The notes beneath the pieces are model-generated. The model made no database searches and was not told the origin of the DNA. It worked only from the letters and a program-made list of their open reading frames with translations. Below, piece after piece: positions 26,348 to 33,438 of a DNA stretch of 64,000 bases (positions are counted from its first letter, which is position 1; every line of letters starts with the position of its first letter). Position numbers and translations under genes: made by a program. The stretch is from the NCBI GenBank assembly GCA_963796565.1, contig CAWCMA010000009.1:62001-126000 (forward strand), written 5' to 3'. This DNA comes from JAKAVN01 sp963796565. Lineage in GTDB: Bacteria; Desulfobacterota; Binatia; Binatales; Binataceae.

Positions 26348-27388
26348 ATGAAAGCAGCGGTTCTTCACAACTACGATGAAGCCCTGAAGCGGCCCGACTT
26401 CGTGCGCTACGAGGAAGTGCCGGAGCCGAAGATCGAAAAGCCCACCGACGTGATCGTGCGCATCGGCGGCGCAGGCGTGTGCCGCACCGACCTCCACGTG
26501 ATCGAGGGGCTGTGGCGCAGCATGATTCCGGTCGAGCTGCCGTACATCATGGGGCACGAGAACGCGGGCTGGATCGAGGAAGTCGGCAGCGCGGTCGAGA
26601 CCGTCAAGCGCGGCGACCCGGTCATCTGCCACCCGCTGTCCAGCACGGGCGAAACGCTGGCCGCACGCCGCGGCAACGACATGCATGGCGGCGGCGCGTT
26701 TCCGGGACTGGACTCCAATGGCGGTTACGCGGAATTGCTCAAGACCAGCGTGCGCGCGCTGATCAAGCTGCCGCAGACGCTCGCGCCCAAGGACGTCGCG
26801 CCGCACGCCGACGCCGGCATCACCGCCTACCACGCGGCCAAAAAAGCCTCGCGCCACCTGCTGCCCGGCGAATGGGCCGTGGTGATCGGCGCGGGCGGCC
26901 TCGGCCATATCGGCATCCAGGCCCTGCGCGCGCTGTGCGCGGCGTCGATCATCGCGGTCGACCGCTCGGACCTCGCCCTGGGCCTCGCCCGCGAATGCGG
27001 CGCCGATCACACGGTCAAGGCCGATGGCGACGAGGTCGAAGCGGTGCGGCAGCTTACGGGCGGCGGCGGCGCGCAGGCGGTGATCGATTTCGTGGGCGAG
27101 GGCAGCGCCGTCGCCAATGGACTCAAGATGACCGCCAACGCCGGTTATTACTACGTCGTCGGCTATGGCGGCAAAATCGAAATTCCCACGATGGAGATGG
27201 TCGCCACCGAAAAAACCATCGTGGGCAACCTGGTCGGCACTTATCCCGACCTGGTCGAATTGATGGCGCTCGCCGATCGGGGAAAGGTGAAGCTTGCCAC
27301 CAGGGAGTACCGGCTAAGCGACGCGAACTCCGCGCTGCACGACCTGGTGGCCGGCAAGATCAAGGGCCGCGCGGTGCTGATTCCGTAG
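26348..27388 (+). CDS. medium-chain alcohol dehydrogenase lacking structural-zinc cysteines
   Basis: This is a 346-residue MDR-family oxidoreductase. The catalytic zinc site is present (Cys in GAGVCRTDLH near 38-46, His-Glu in GHENAGWIE near 66-74), and the NAD(P) fold shows VIGAGGLGHIG near 178-188 and VDRSD as the acidic cofactor residue, pointing to NAD. The segment that normally holds four Cys for structural zinc (about 93-113) reads HPLSSTGETLAARRGNDMHGGG, with no Cys left. The flanks still align, so the loss is specific. The ATG at 26348 follows an AAAGG element about 10 bases upstream. The substrate is unknown. Confidence 0.88.
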   Translation: MKAAVLHNYDEALKRPDFVRYEEVPEPKIEKPTDVIVRIGGAGVCRTDLHVIEGLWRSMIPVELPYIMGHENAGWIEEVGSAVETVKRGDPVICHPLSSTGETLAARRGNDMHGGGAFPGLDSNGGYAELLKTSVRALIKLPQTLAPKDVAPHADAGITAYHAAKKASRHLLPGEWAVVIGAGGLGHIGIQALRALCAASIIAVDRSDLALGLARECGADHTVKADGDEVEAVRQLTGGGGAQAVIDFVGEGSAVANGLKMTANAGYYYVVGYGGKIEIPTMEMVATEKTIVGNLVGTYPDLVELMALADRGKVKLATREYRLSDANSALHDLVAGKIKGRAVLIP

Positions 27389-27392
27389 CGCG

Positions 27393-27974
27393 TCAGTAGC
27401 TGCGTTCGACCTGGAAGCGGCCCTGTTCGATATAACCGCCGCCCTGCATGCAGAAATACGAGCCGCTCAATTGGCTCTGCGCATTGTTGTGCGAGGGCCG
27501 GCCGTTATACAGACAGCTCGATCCGTCGGGCAGCATCACGCGCAAGCCGACGACGCCCTCGCGCACCTTGCCGTCGGCGATCGTGCCGGTGGTGTTGGAA
27601 TCGCGGCAGACCATGTTGCCGAAGGTACAGCCATAGTGGCCGGTCAGCTTGGAGCCCTGCTGAAACATCTGGAGCGTGATTTTCACCACCGCGTTGCAAC
27701 GGGTTATATCGGGCTGAAGCGGCATACAGGTGGCGGTCGAGGTTCCCTCCCATAGCCCGGTGAAACCCGCTTCACCGGCGGCCCCGGGTTCAATGGAGGG
27801 CGAGGTCTGCGCTACCGGCTCGGCGCTGGAGGGCGTGTACGGTTGCGATTCGCCCGCAGCGCATCCGGCCAGCATCGCGAGCGCGGCCAGCGCCAGCCAG
27901 CGCGAGATTCTGTCCGAAATGTTTCGCCGGGCCTGGACCGAAATTTTGTCCGCTGAAATCAATTGCGGGAACAA
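27393..27974 (-). CDS. hypothetical lipoprotein
   Basis: This 193-residue protein has an N-terminal basic region, a hydrophobic core (WLALAALAMLAGC) and a lipobox ending LAGC near residue 38, so it should be lipid-anchored after Cys38. A Ser/Pro-rich linker (about 40-65) leads to a compact domain beginning GLWEGTSTATCMP, with paired cysteines (TCMPL, RCNAV, YGCTF, VCRDS, SCLYN, YFCMQ) that could form disulfides in the periplasm. The domain pattern resembles small beta-barrel lipoproteins of unknown function. It is convergent with the alcohol dehydrogenase, whose stop is four bases away. Confidence 0.75.
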   Translation of the reverse strand: MFPQLISADKISVQARRNISDRISRWLALAALAMLAGCAAGESQPYTPSSAEPVAQTSPSIEPGAAGEAGFTGLWEGTSTATCMPLQPDITRCNAVVKITLQMFQQGSKLTGHYGCTFGNMVCRDSNTTGTIADGKVREGVVGLRVMLPDGSSCLYNGRPSHNNAQSQLSGSYFCMQGGGYIEQGRFQVERSY

Positions 27975-28034
27975 CCGGGGGTGCGACTGGGAATCATCTG
28001 ATTAGGTTGTGATTAGATTGCATGCCACCTCATC

Positions 28035-28074
28035 GGATCGCAACCGGCGCTTGGGGATCGCAACCGGCGCTTGG
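28035..28074. repeat. perfect 20-bp tandem duplication
   Basis: Bases 28035-28054 are repeated without change at 28055-28074. The unit contains CGCAACCGGCG. It lies in the short gap between the lipoprotein gene and the end of the NarI-like gene. It looks like a recent slippage duplication; no coding frame uses it. Confidence 0.85.
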
Positions 28075-28087
28075 CCGCGCGCCGCGC

Positions 28088-28699
28088 TCAGCTCCAGACC
28101 CCGAGCAATTCCAACGCGCGGGCGGTCCCGCGCAGCAGCGGCATCAGCACCAGATGCGCGAGGCGTCCGAACGGCAGCCATATCATCAGGAGCTCGACGC
28201 TCAGCAGATGGGCCGTCAGCAGGGCGGCATAGGGACGCGTGAGCGAACCGCCGCCCAAATGCGGGAAGGCGAGCATCCCGGTCACCAACGGCATCAGGAC
28301 TACCAGCCAACTGAAGTATTCATCCAGCCGCGCGCGCCAGGTGGAGCGCGTCTCGTCGGGCGGGCGATGCAGCAGCACCGCGACCATCGCGACTACGGTT
28401 ACCGAGCCCGCAAACCAGACCAGGCCAATCGGCAGGCCGGGCCAGCTTAGGCCGGTCAAATCGCTCACCAGCAGGATGTGCGGCGCGAAGCCGAAGAGCA
28501 CGATCAACAGCCCCACGTGCATCACGTAGCTCTCGACCTGCCAGTGCCCGCGCCCCAGCCAGAACTGCTTGCGCGCCCAGTAGAGGTCGCGCTCGGGGGG
28601 ACTGAAGACGAAGGCGCCCAGCCGCCAGCAGAGGCCGCAGACCATGATGACGAGCGCCCAGTGCAAGGCGGGCCCGCGTGCGAAGGCGATCCAGTCCAT
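28088..28699 (-). CDS. NarI-like membrane cytochrome b subunit
   Basis: This 203-residue membrane protein has five predicted helices and histidines placed for two b-type hemes: ALHWALVIM in the first helix, GHWQVESYVMHVGLLIVLFGFAPH in the second, and AHLLSVELLMIWLPFGRLAH near the end. That pattern matches nitrate-reductase gamma-type (NarI/DsrM) quinol-oxidising cytochromes. No molybdenum catalytic subunit is adjacent; the partner is the tetraheme cytochrome gene upstream. Together they would carry electrons between the quinone pool and periplasmic acceptors. The ATG at 28699 begins MDWIAFARGPALHW; codons upstream are repeat-derived. Confidence 0.8.
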   Translation of the reverse strand: MDWIAFARGPALHWALVIMVCGLCWRLGAFVFSPPERDLYWARKQFWLGRGHWQVESYVMHVGLLIVLFGFAPHILLVSDLTGLSWPGLPIGLVWFAGSVTVVAMVAVLLHRPPDETRSTWRARLDEYFSWLVVLMPLVTGMLAFPHLGGGSLTRPYAALLTAHLLSVELLMIWLPFGRLAHLVLMPLLRGTARALELLGVWS

Positions 28700-28724
28700 C
28701 GTAAATTCTTCCGCGCAGTCCTTC

Positions 28725-28755
28725 TGCGTATCTTGCTGCGTATCTTGCGTATCTT
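28725..28755. repeat. three copies of TGCGTATCTT between the two redox genes
   Basis: The decamer occurs at 28725, 28737 and 28746 (the last two overlap by one base), in the 74-base gap between the tetraheme cytochrome stop and the NarI-like start. It separates two genes that otherwise look co-transcribed. No dyad symmetry is present, so slippage is the simplest origin. Confidence 0.7.
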
Positions 28756-28773
28756 CGTGCGCTGGTCCGTCGC

Positions 28774-29463
28774 TCAACCCTTGCGGCGCCGCCGCAGCCT
28801 GAGCCGCCGCCATCCGCCGAACACTGCTCCCGCAAGCAGACCCACCAGCGCGGCGTCGCCCCAGGTGCGCCCGCGATTCCAGTTTTCTCCGGCGGCGGCG
28901 GGCGCAAGCTGGAAGGTCGGACTCATGCGCACCATCACGACGTGGCAGTCGAAGCAGGCCATCCGGCGCAAGCCGTGAGTCGTGCCGTGCCAGAAGGCCT
29001 CGTCGTGGCATTGCAGACAGGCCCGGTTGTTACGCTCGATCGATTGTCCGTGGTCGATTCGGAACTCGGCCATCCCGCCGACGCCCACACCGCCGCCCGA
29101 CTCGGCGTGATTGCTGGCCGGGCCATGGCATCCCTCGCAACCCCTGCGCTCGAGGTCGTTTTGCGGCTTGACCAGGAACAGCTTGCCCATCTTGGTGCGG
29201 GCGAACTCGAGCGACAGCTCTTGATGGCAGGCGTAGCAGTACACGGTGCCGACGTAGTGGGCCGGGGGCCGTCTGACGCCCGAGTCCGAAGGCGTCGTGC
29301 CGTCTGCGTTGGGTTGCGTCCGCGCCGCCCGTGCGTTGTCCGGCGCGGCGAAGGCCTTGCCGTTCGCCGCCAGCGCGAGCGCGAATGCCAGCAGCGACAA
29401 CGCCGTCGCGCAGGTCATGAAGTTTGCCGCTGTCTTGCGGCGCGCTGATCGATTTTTCTTCAT
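28774..29463 (-). CDS. membrane-anchored tetraheme c-type cytochrome
   Basis: This 229-residue protein has a Sec signal (about 15-42, ending GKAFA), four CXXCH heme sites (CYACH, CEGCH, CLQCH, CFDCH) between about residues 75 and 182, and a C-terminal membrane anchor (ALVGLLAGAVFGGW) with an Arg-rich tail. The order and the phrase ERRGCEGCHGPASNHAESGG resemble DmsE-type multiheme cytochromes. The gene precedes the NarI-like cytochrome b on the same strand, so the pair probably links quinol to periplasmic carriers. The ATG at 29463 is preferred because it places the signal peptide at the N-terminus. Confidence 0.85.
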   Translation of the reverse strand: MKKNRSARRKTAANFMTCATALSLLAFALALAANGKAFAAPDNARAARTQPNADGTTPSDSGVRRPPAHYVGTVYCYACHQELSLEFARTKMGKLFLVKPQNDLERRGCEGCHGPASNHAESGGGVGVGGMAEFRIDHGQSIERNNRACLQCHDEAFWHGTTHGLRRMACFDCHVVMVRMSPTFQLAPAAAGENWNRGRTWGDAALVGLLAGAVFGGWRRLRLRRRRKG

Positions 29464-29607
29464 CGTCGAGCCGAGCCGCACCGCGCGTGCGCGATCGCGT
29501 AAGAGCCCCTTGTGACTTCTTTGCCGCCGCTCGTCAACCATAGCGCGCGCATCGCGCGATCCGCCGAGTGTCAGGAGCTTTTTGCCGAACTTCGGAGTTT
29601 AGCTTTG

Positions 29608-29640
29608 CGAGATACGGACGAGATACAGGCGAGATACCGG
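29608..29640. repeat. three tandem 11-bp units (CGAGATAC plus three bases)
   Basis: CGAGATACGGA, CGAGATACAGG and CGAGATACCGG follow one another without gaps at 29608, 29619 and 29630. A period of 11 bases places each copy on the same face of the helix, as in some activator or repressor arrays. It lies between two divergent redox operons. Slippage is the alternative explanation. Confidence 0.65.
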
Positions 29641-30004
29641 GATGACTTGGGCTCTTGGCGGCGACGTTGGAGATGTCTAAGACGCTTGAGCTTTCGGGAA
29701 TGAGTTGGCGCGAGGATCCGGAAGGGCTTTGCGCGAGAGCATTTTGCGCGGGAATTGTTTGATTGTTAAGCGACCGTGCGGTAGGTTTCTGCCTTGACAA
29801 CGAAGTTATGTCTGTGGGGCTTGCGAATTAAGGTTGTGTGACGTTCGATTCTGCGACGGGGCGCCGCGCGGGACCTTAACGAGTGCGACGAGACGTGTGG
29901 AATCTGTTCTGGTCAGTCTACCTTGGTGCTGGGCTGTAGTCCGGAAGACAAGCATGTTGAGCGACGGTTTGGCGACGGGGCTTCAGGCGTTGGCGAACTT
30001 TATT

Positions 30005-30021
30005 TTGGCATCAGCGTCGCT
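30005..30021 (+). promoter_or_regulatory. possible sigma54-type promoter
   Basis: TTGGCA at 30005-30010 and GCT at 30019-30021 give the GG-N10-GC spacing of sigma54 -24/-12 elements; the -12 box is CGCT rather than TTGC-type. It lies about 85 bases upstream of the porin relic and 410 bases before the amine dehydrogenase heavy chain. No sigma54 activator gene is nearby, so this remains tentative. Confidence 0.25.
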
Positions 30022-30105
30022 TTCGGAACCGAAAGAATTGGACCAAAGATTGGAGTCTTCGTTAAATTCCCGTGACCGCCTCTGTACGGGGAAGGGGTTA
30101 TAGCC

Positions 30106-30386
30106 ATGGCTCGACGCTTATCCGCTATCGCCGCAATTTTGGGCGCCGCGCTTGTACTGGGAGTGCTACCCGCATGATCTGGAATCCGTCGGGCAATACC
30201 TCGCTCCTGTTCCCGACTCTCACCCTGACCCCGCCGTGGACCAACAAGTACTTCGCGACCCTTGGCTACGTCGGTATCCTCGGCAACGACAAGTTCAACT
30301 CGTTCGCCGGCGGAGTTTTCAAGGGCAAGAGCCTTTTGTATATGCAATTCTAGTACAACTTCCAGCTCGTCAAGGGGCGCAGTTGA
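30106..30386 (+). pseudogene. collapsed gene for a DUF1302-type outer-membrane protein
   Basis: An ATG at 30106 with GAAGGGG upstream encodes a 23-residue signal peptide (ARRLSAIAAILGAALVLGVLPA) that runs straight into a TGA. In another frame, starting at the overlapping ATG 30174, the sequence reads WNPSGNTSLLFPTLTLTPPW, then LGYVGILGNDKFNSFAGGVF, then KGKSLLYMQF, a TAG at 30351, and YNFQLVKGRS before a second stop. This looks like the C-terminal strands of a DUF1302-family barrel. Signal and C-terminus are therefore joined by a large out-of-frame deletion, with a further in-frame stop. DUF1302 proteins usually partner DUF1329 proteins; a DUF1329 gene lies at 49.2-50.6 kb. Confidence 0.7.
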
Positions 30387-30411
30387 GGTTCAAGGCAAGG
30401 AACTATATTTT

Positions 30412-30421
30412 GTACCGGTAC
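30412..30421. promoter_or_regulatory. 10-bp perfect palindrome before the heavy-chain gene
   Basis: GTACCGGTAC lies 13 bases before the heavy-chain start codon and just after TATATT (30405-30410), a possible -10 box. A TTGAGG 15 bases further upstream is a poor -35. The palindrome could be an operator overlapping the ribosome-binding region. Confidence 0.3.
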
Positions 30422-30434
30422 GGGAGTAGTTGAG

Positions 30435-31589
30435 ATGGCGAAACGCGCCGTGTTCATCCTCGCAGTCCTGCTCGGCTTGTCGGCCTGGTGTGGTCCCGGC
30501 GCGCGGGCCCAGATGCCGCCCGAAGAGGGCGTCAAGATACGCGAGCTGCCGCTGGCCGCACCGCACTGGGTATTCGTGATGAACCCGTTCAGCGGCACGC
30601 TCGAAGTCACCAGCGTGTTCGCCGTCGACGGCGATTCGCTTCAGGTGCTCGGCCAGATGACCGGCGGAATAGTCAGCGCATTCGCGGTAGCGCCGGACCA
30701 CAAGCAGTTTTACATGGCCGATACCTACTACTCGCGGGGCGCGCGCGGCGACCGTACCGACGTACTGACTATCTATGACGCGCGCCATCTGGCCCCGACC
30801 GGAGAAGTGATTCTCCCGACCAAGCGCCAGCTTTCGATTCCCGACAGTTCCCAGATGACGGTGACGCCCGACGGCCGCTTCGTGCTGGTCGCCAACGTGA
30901 CCCCGGCGACGTCGGTCAGCGTGGTCGATATACTGAACCGCACCGTCGCGGGTGAGATCGAAACTTCCGGCTGCGCCGAAGTCCTGATCGCCGGGCCGCG
31001 CCGCTTCGTTTCGGTGTGCAGCGACGGCTCGATGATGACCACCGAATTCGACGACAACGGCAAGCAGACCGCGCAAAAGCGCACCGCCAAGCCGTTCTTC
31101 GACATCGAGAAAGACCCCGTCTTCGGCGTGCCGGCGCGGGTTGGCGACGACGCCTACTTCGTCAGCTACCATGGGATGGTCTACCCGATGGGTCTCGGAT
31201 CGAATCCAGCCGCGCCAGGGCAGTCCTGGTCGTTGCTGAGCGATGACGAGAAGAAGGCCGGATGGCTGCCGGGCGGCTATGAGCCGCTGTGGGGCAACGC
31301 CGCCAAGGGCCTCCTGTTCGTTCTGATGCATCGGGGCGGCGGTGACTGGACGCACAAGAATCCGGGCACCGAAGTGTGGGTCTATGACGTGAAAGGGCAA
31401 AAACGCATCGACCGGATCGTACTGCCGCAGCAGGCCAACGCCATCCTGGTCAGCCAGGACGGCGCTCCGACGCTGTTCACCCTGAACGCGATGTCCGCCA
31501 CGCTGCAGGCGTTTTCGGCGCTGGACGGCAGGTATCTGGGCGCGCTCAAAGGCCTCTCGGGGGTCCCGTGGGAGATGTACGGATTCTGA
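30435..31589 (+). CDS. mauB: TTQ amine dehydrogenase heavy (beta-propeller) chain
   Basis: This is the large subunit of methylamine or aromatic amine dehydrogenase, a seven-bladed periplasmic propeller that holds the TTQ light chain. The 384-residue protein has a Sec signal (about 1-25, ending ARAQ) and blade motifs VVDILNRTVAGEIE, then VTPDGRFVLVAN, and the family hallmark MHRGGGDWTHKNPGTEVWVYDV near residues 301-322. Length fits the family. The symbol mauB is used for the family; an aauB (aromatic amine) identity is equally possible. A GGGAG ribosome site precedes the ATG. It is first in a plus-strand run of seven genes. Confidence 0.9.
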   Translation: MAKRAVFILAVLLGLSAWCGPGARAQMPPEEGVKIRELPLAAPHWVFVMNPFSGTLEVTSVFAVDGDSLQVLGQMTGGIVSAFAVAPDHKQFYMADTYYSRGARGDRTDVLTIYDARHLAPTGEVILPTKRQLSIPDSSQMTVTPDGRFVLVANVTPATSVSVVDILNRTVAGEIETSGCAEVLIAGPRRFVSVCSDGSMMTTEFDDNGKQTAQKRTAKPFFDIEKDPVFGVPARVGDDAYFVSYHGMVYPMGLGSNPAAPGQSWSLLSDDEKKAGWLPGGYEPLWGNAAKGLLFVLMHRGGGDWTHKNPGTEVWVYDVKGQKRIDRIVLPQQANAILVSQDGAPTLFTLNAMSATLQAFSALDGRYLGALKGLSGVPWEMYGF

Positions 31590-31621
31590 TCTCTGGACGC
31601 TGAAAGTATGTACGGAGAGTG

Positions 31622-32170
31622 ATGCCGCAAATCGACCCAGTACTCGGATGGATGGCCGCGGTCGCAGCCGCGGCCATTTTCGCCTCGTCCGGGGCGCTCA
31701 AGTTTTATGACCTGGAGGCGTTTCGCGGCGCGGTGACGAACTACCGCCTGATTCCGGAATGGCTCGCGACGCCGTTTGCCTGGGCGGCGCCGGTGGTGGA
31801 GTGCGCCGCGGCGCTGGGCCTGCTGCTGAGCCCGATTCGCGCGTCGGCGGCGCTGGTCTTGATCGCCTTGCTCGCCGTATTCACCGGCGCGATCGTGATC
31901 AACCTCGCGCGCGGCCGCACCGATATCGACTGCGGATGCTTCGGCCCGGCGCTGCGCCAGCGGCTGAGCTGGTGGCTGCTGTTGCGCAACGGCGCCCTGT
32001 TATTGCTGCTGGCGATCGCGCTGATGCCCGCCGCTCCGCGGCCGATGGGTTTTTTCGACCTCGCCACCATCGGCATGGCGGCGGCCACGGTGGTGGTGCT
32101 CTACACCGCCGCCAACTATTTAATCGCGAACGCCCCCGGGCTTCGCGCGCTGGGTGCGTTAAATGCTTGA
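31622..32170 (+). CDS. mauE: MauE-like membrane protein for light-chain maturation
   Basis: This 182-residue integral membrane protein has about five helices and the MauE/DoxX-like pattern: FASSGALKFYDLEAFRGAVTNYRLIP (about 20-45) and the cysteine motif DIDCGCFGPALRQR (about 100-113). MauE acts with MauD to form the many disulfides of the light chain in the periplasm, an established requirement in Paracoccus. The ATG at 31622 follows a GGAGAG site. The last eight bases overlap the mauD start, so the two are coupled. Confidence 0.88.
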   Translation: MPQIDPVLGWMAAVAAAAIFASSGALKFYDLEAFRGAVTNYRLIPEWLATPFAWAAPVVECAAALGLLLSPIRASAALVLIALLAVFTGAIVINLARGRTDIDCGCFGPALRQRLSWWLLLRNGALLLLLAIALMPAAPRPMGFFDLATIGMAAATVVVLYTAANYLIANAPGLRALGALNA

Positions 32171-32885
32171 AGCGTTGGTGATTTCGCAGATCCTGCTGTG
32201 GGCGCTGGTGCTCTCCATGGCGGTGATGATGCTCGCGTTGCTGCGCCAGGTCGGCGTTCTGCACGAACGGATTGCGCCGATGGGCGCGCTCACGCTCGAC
32301 CGCGGGCCCAAGGAGGGCGAGGCCGCGCCGCTGTTCGAGGTCAAGGACCTGCGCCGCGGCACACCGCTCAGGATCGGCGGCGCGCGCGGCCGCAGCACGT
32401 TGCTCTTCTTCCTCTCCCCGACCTGCCCGGTGTGCAAGAAGCTGCTGCCGATCGTGAAATCGATCCAGCAGGCCGAGAACTCATGGCTCGACGTCATCCT
32501 GACCAGCGACGGCGAGCCGGTCGAGCACGAACGCTTCATCCGCGTGCAGCATCTCGAGGACTTCCCGTACGTGCTTTCGTCCGACGTCGGGATGACCTAC
32601 CGGATCGGCAAGTTGCCGTATGGCGTGATGATCGACGACTCGGGCGTGATCCGGGCCAAGGGACTGCTCAACACGCGCGAGCATCTGGAGAGCCTAATCG
32701 AGGCCAAACAGATGGGAGTTCCGTCGATCCAGCAGTTCCTCCAATCCAGGCAGCCCGAAGGCCACGAGCCGCACGAGCATTCGCACGACGATGAACAGGC
32801 TCACGCAAACGGCCACGCCGATGATCACGCGCATGACCACGAGGCCCAACCGCTTGCCGCATCCGACAAGCGCGGACGAAAATAG
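32163..32885 (+). CDS. mauD: MauD-like thioredoxin-fold protein with His-rich tail
   Basis: MauD is a membrane-anchored thiol-disulfide protein for maturation of the amine dehydrogenase light chain. The 240-residue protein has an N-terminal helix (about 6-28), a thioredoxin fold with CXXC in LSPTCPVCKKLLP near residues 83-95, and the cis-Pro region GKLPYGVMID. The last 40 residues are loaded with His, Asp and Glu (about ten His in HEHSHDDEQAHANGHADD and flanking residues), which I do not recall in standard MauD proteins and which may bind metal. It overlaps mauE and ends 25 bases before the first light-chain gene. Confidence 0.87.
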   Translation: MLEALVISQILLWALVLSMAVMMLALLRQVGVLHERIAPMGALTLDRGPKEGEAAPLFEVKDLRRGTPLRIGGARGRSTLLFFLSPTCPVCKKLLPIVKSIQQAENSWLDVILTSDGEPVEHERFIRVQHLEDFPYVLSSDVGMTYRIGKLPYGVMIDDSGVIRAKGLLNTREHLESLIEAKQMGVPSIQQFLQSRQPEGHEPHEHSHDDEQAHANGHADDHAHDHEAQPLAASDKRGRK

Positions 32886-32910
32886 GCGAAAATAGGCAAG
32901 GAGACGAATA

Positions 32911-33438
32911 ATGGACTCCCTGGTGGAACAGCTCACCCGCAGGGTCGCGCAGCGCACCTCGCGGCGCGGCTTCCTTGCCCGGATGGGCAAACTGATGCTC
33001 GGAGGAATGGTGCTGCCGCTGCTGCCGATCGACCGCGTGCTGGGGAGCGCCCAGGCGCAGATGACGATGGGCGCCACCGGAACCGGGCGCAACGACGATC
33101 CCTCGACCTGCGACTACTGGCGCTACTGCGGCTTCGACGGCAACCTGTGCGGATGCTGCGGCGGCAGCCATACCGAGTGCCCCGCCGGCACCATCATGTC
33201 GCCGACCTCGTGGGTGGGTACCTGCCAGGATCCCAACGACGGCAAGGAATACATAATTGGCTATCGCGATTGCTGCGGCAAAGACGTATGCGGCCGCTGC
33301 TTCTGCGAAAATAACAAGGGCGACATGCCCATCTACAGGACCCAACTGGATAACGGAGTCATCTGGTGTTTCGGAACCAAGCCTTCATCCTACGTGGTCA
33401 ACTGCACGACCGCCGTCCGCCTCGGTCTCAAAACCTGA
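32911..33438 (+). CDS. mauA: TTQ amine dehydrogenase light chain, copy 1
   Basis: The light chain carries the tryptophan tryptophylquinone cofactor made from two of its own Trp residues. The 175-residue precursor has a Tat-type leader (TSRRGFLARMGK, cleavage near QAQM at 51). The mature part keeps both cofactor tryptophans, W101 (SPTSWVGTC) and W152 (NGVIWCFG), 51 residues apart as in known enzymes. It also keeps the Asp residues D76 (GFDG) and D110 (PNDG). Fourteen cysteines are present. Compared with copy 2 it has NGVIW for NDIIW and VNCTT for YHCTT. Strong AAGGAGA ribosome site. A c-type cytochrome gene follows, overlapping its end. Confidence 0.92.
   Translation: MDSLVEQLTRRVAQRTSRRGFLARMGKLMLGGMVLPLLPIDRVLGSAQAQMTMGATGTGRNDDPSTCDYWRYCGFDGNLCGCCGGSHTECPAGTIMSPTSWVGTCQDPNDGKEYIIGYRDCCGKDVCGRCFCENNKGDMPIYRTQLDNGVIWCFGTKPSSYVVNCTTAVRLGLKT

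Larger units (their letters stand above)
29464..30105. other. 640-base non-coding stretch before the amine dehydrogenase locus
   Basis: No gene is supported on either strand. The stretch is AT-richer than its surroundings. It contains a triple 11-bp tandem repeat (29608-29640), a TTGACA hexamer near 29794 without a convincing -10 partner, and a GG-N10-GC element at 30005-30021. It separates the divergently oriented tetraheme cytochrome operon (minus) from the amine dehydrogenase cluster (plus), so regulators of both probably act here. Confidence 0.6.

Noticed and set aside
28725..28755. TGCGTATCTT repeats considered as a CRISPR remnant
   Set aside because: The units are ten bases, nearly adjacent and without spacers; no cas gene is in the window.
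33366..33438. Fusion of light chain 1 with the first cytochrome by frameshift
   Set aside because: The light chain has its normal C-terminus and stop, and the cytochrome has its own signal peptide in another frame, so these are two overlapping genes.
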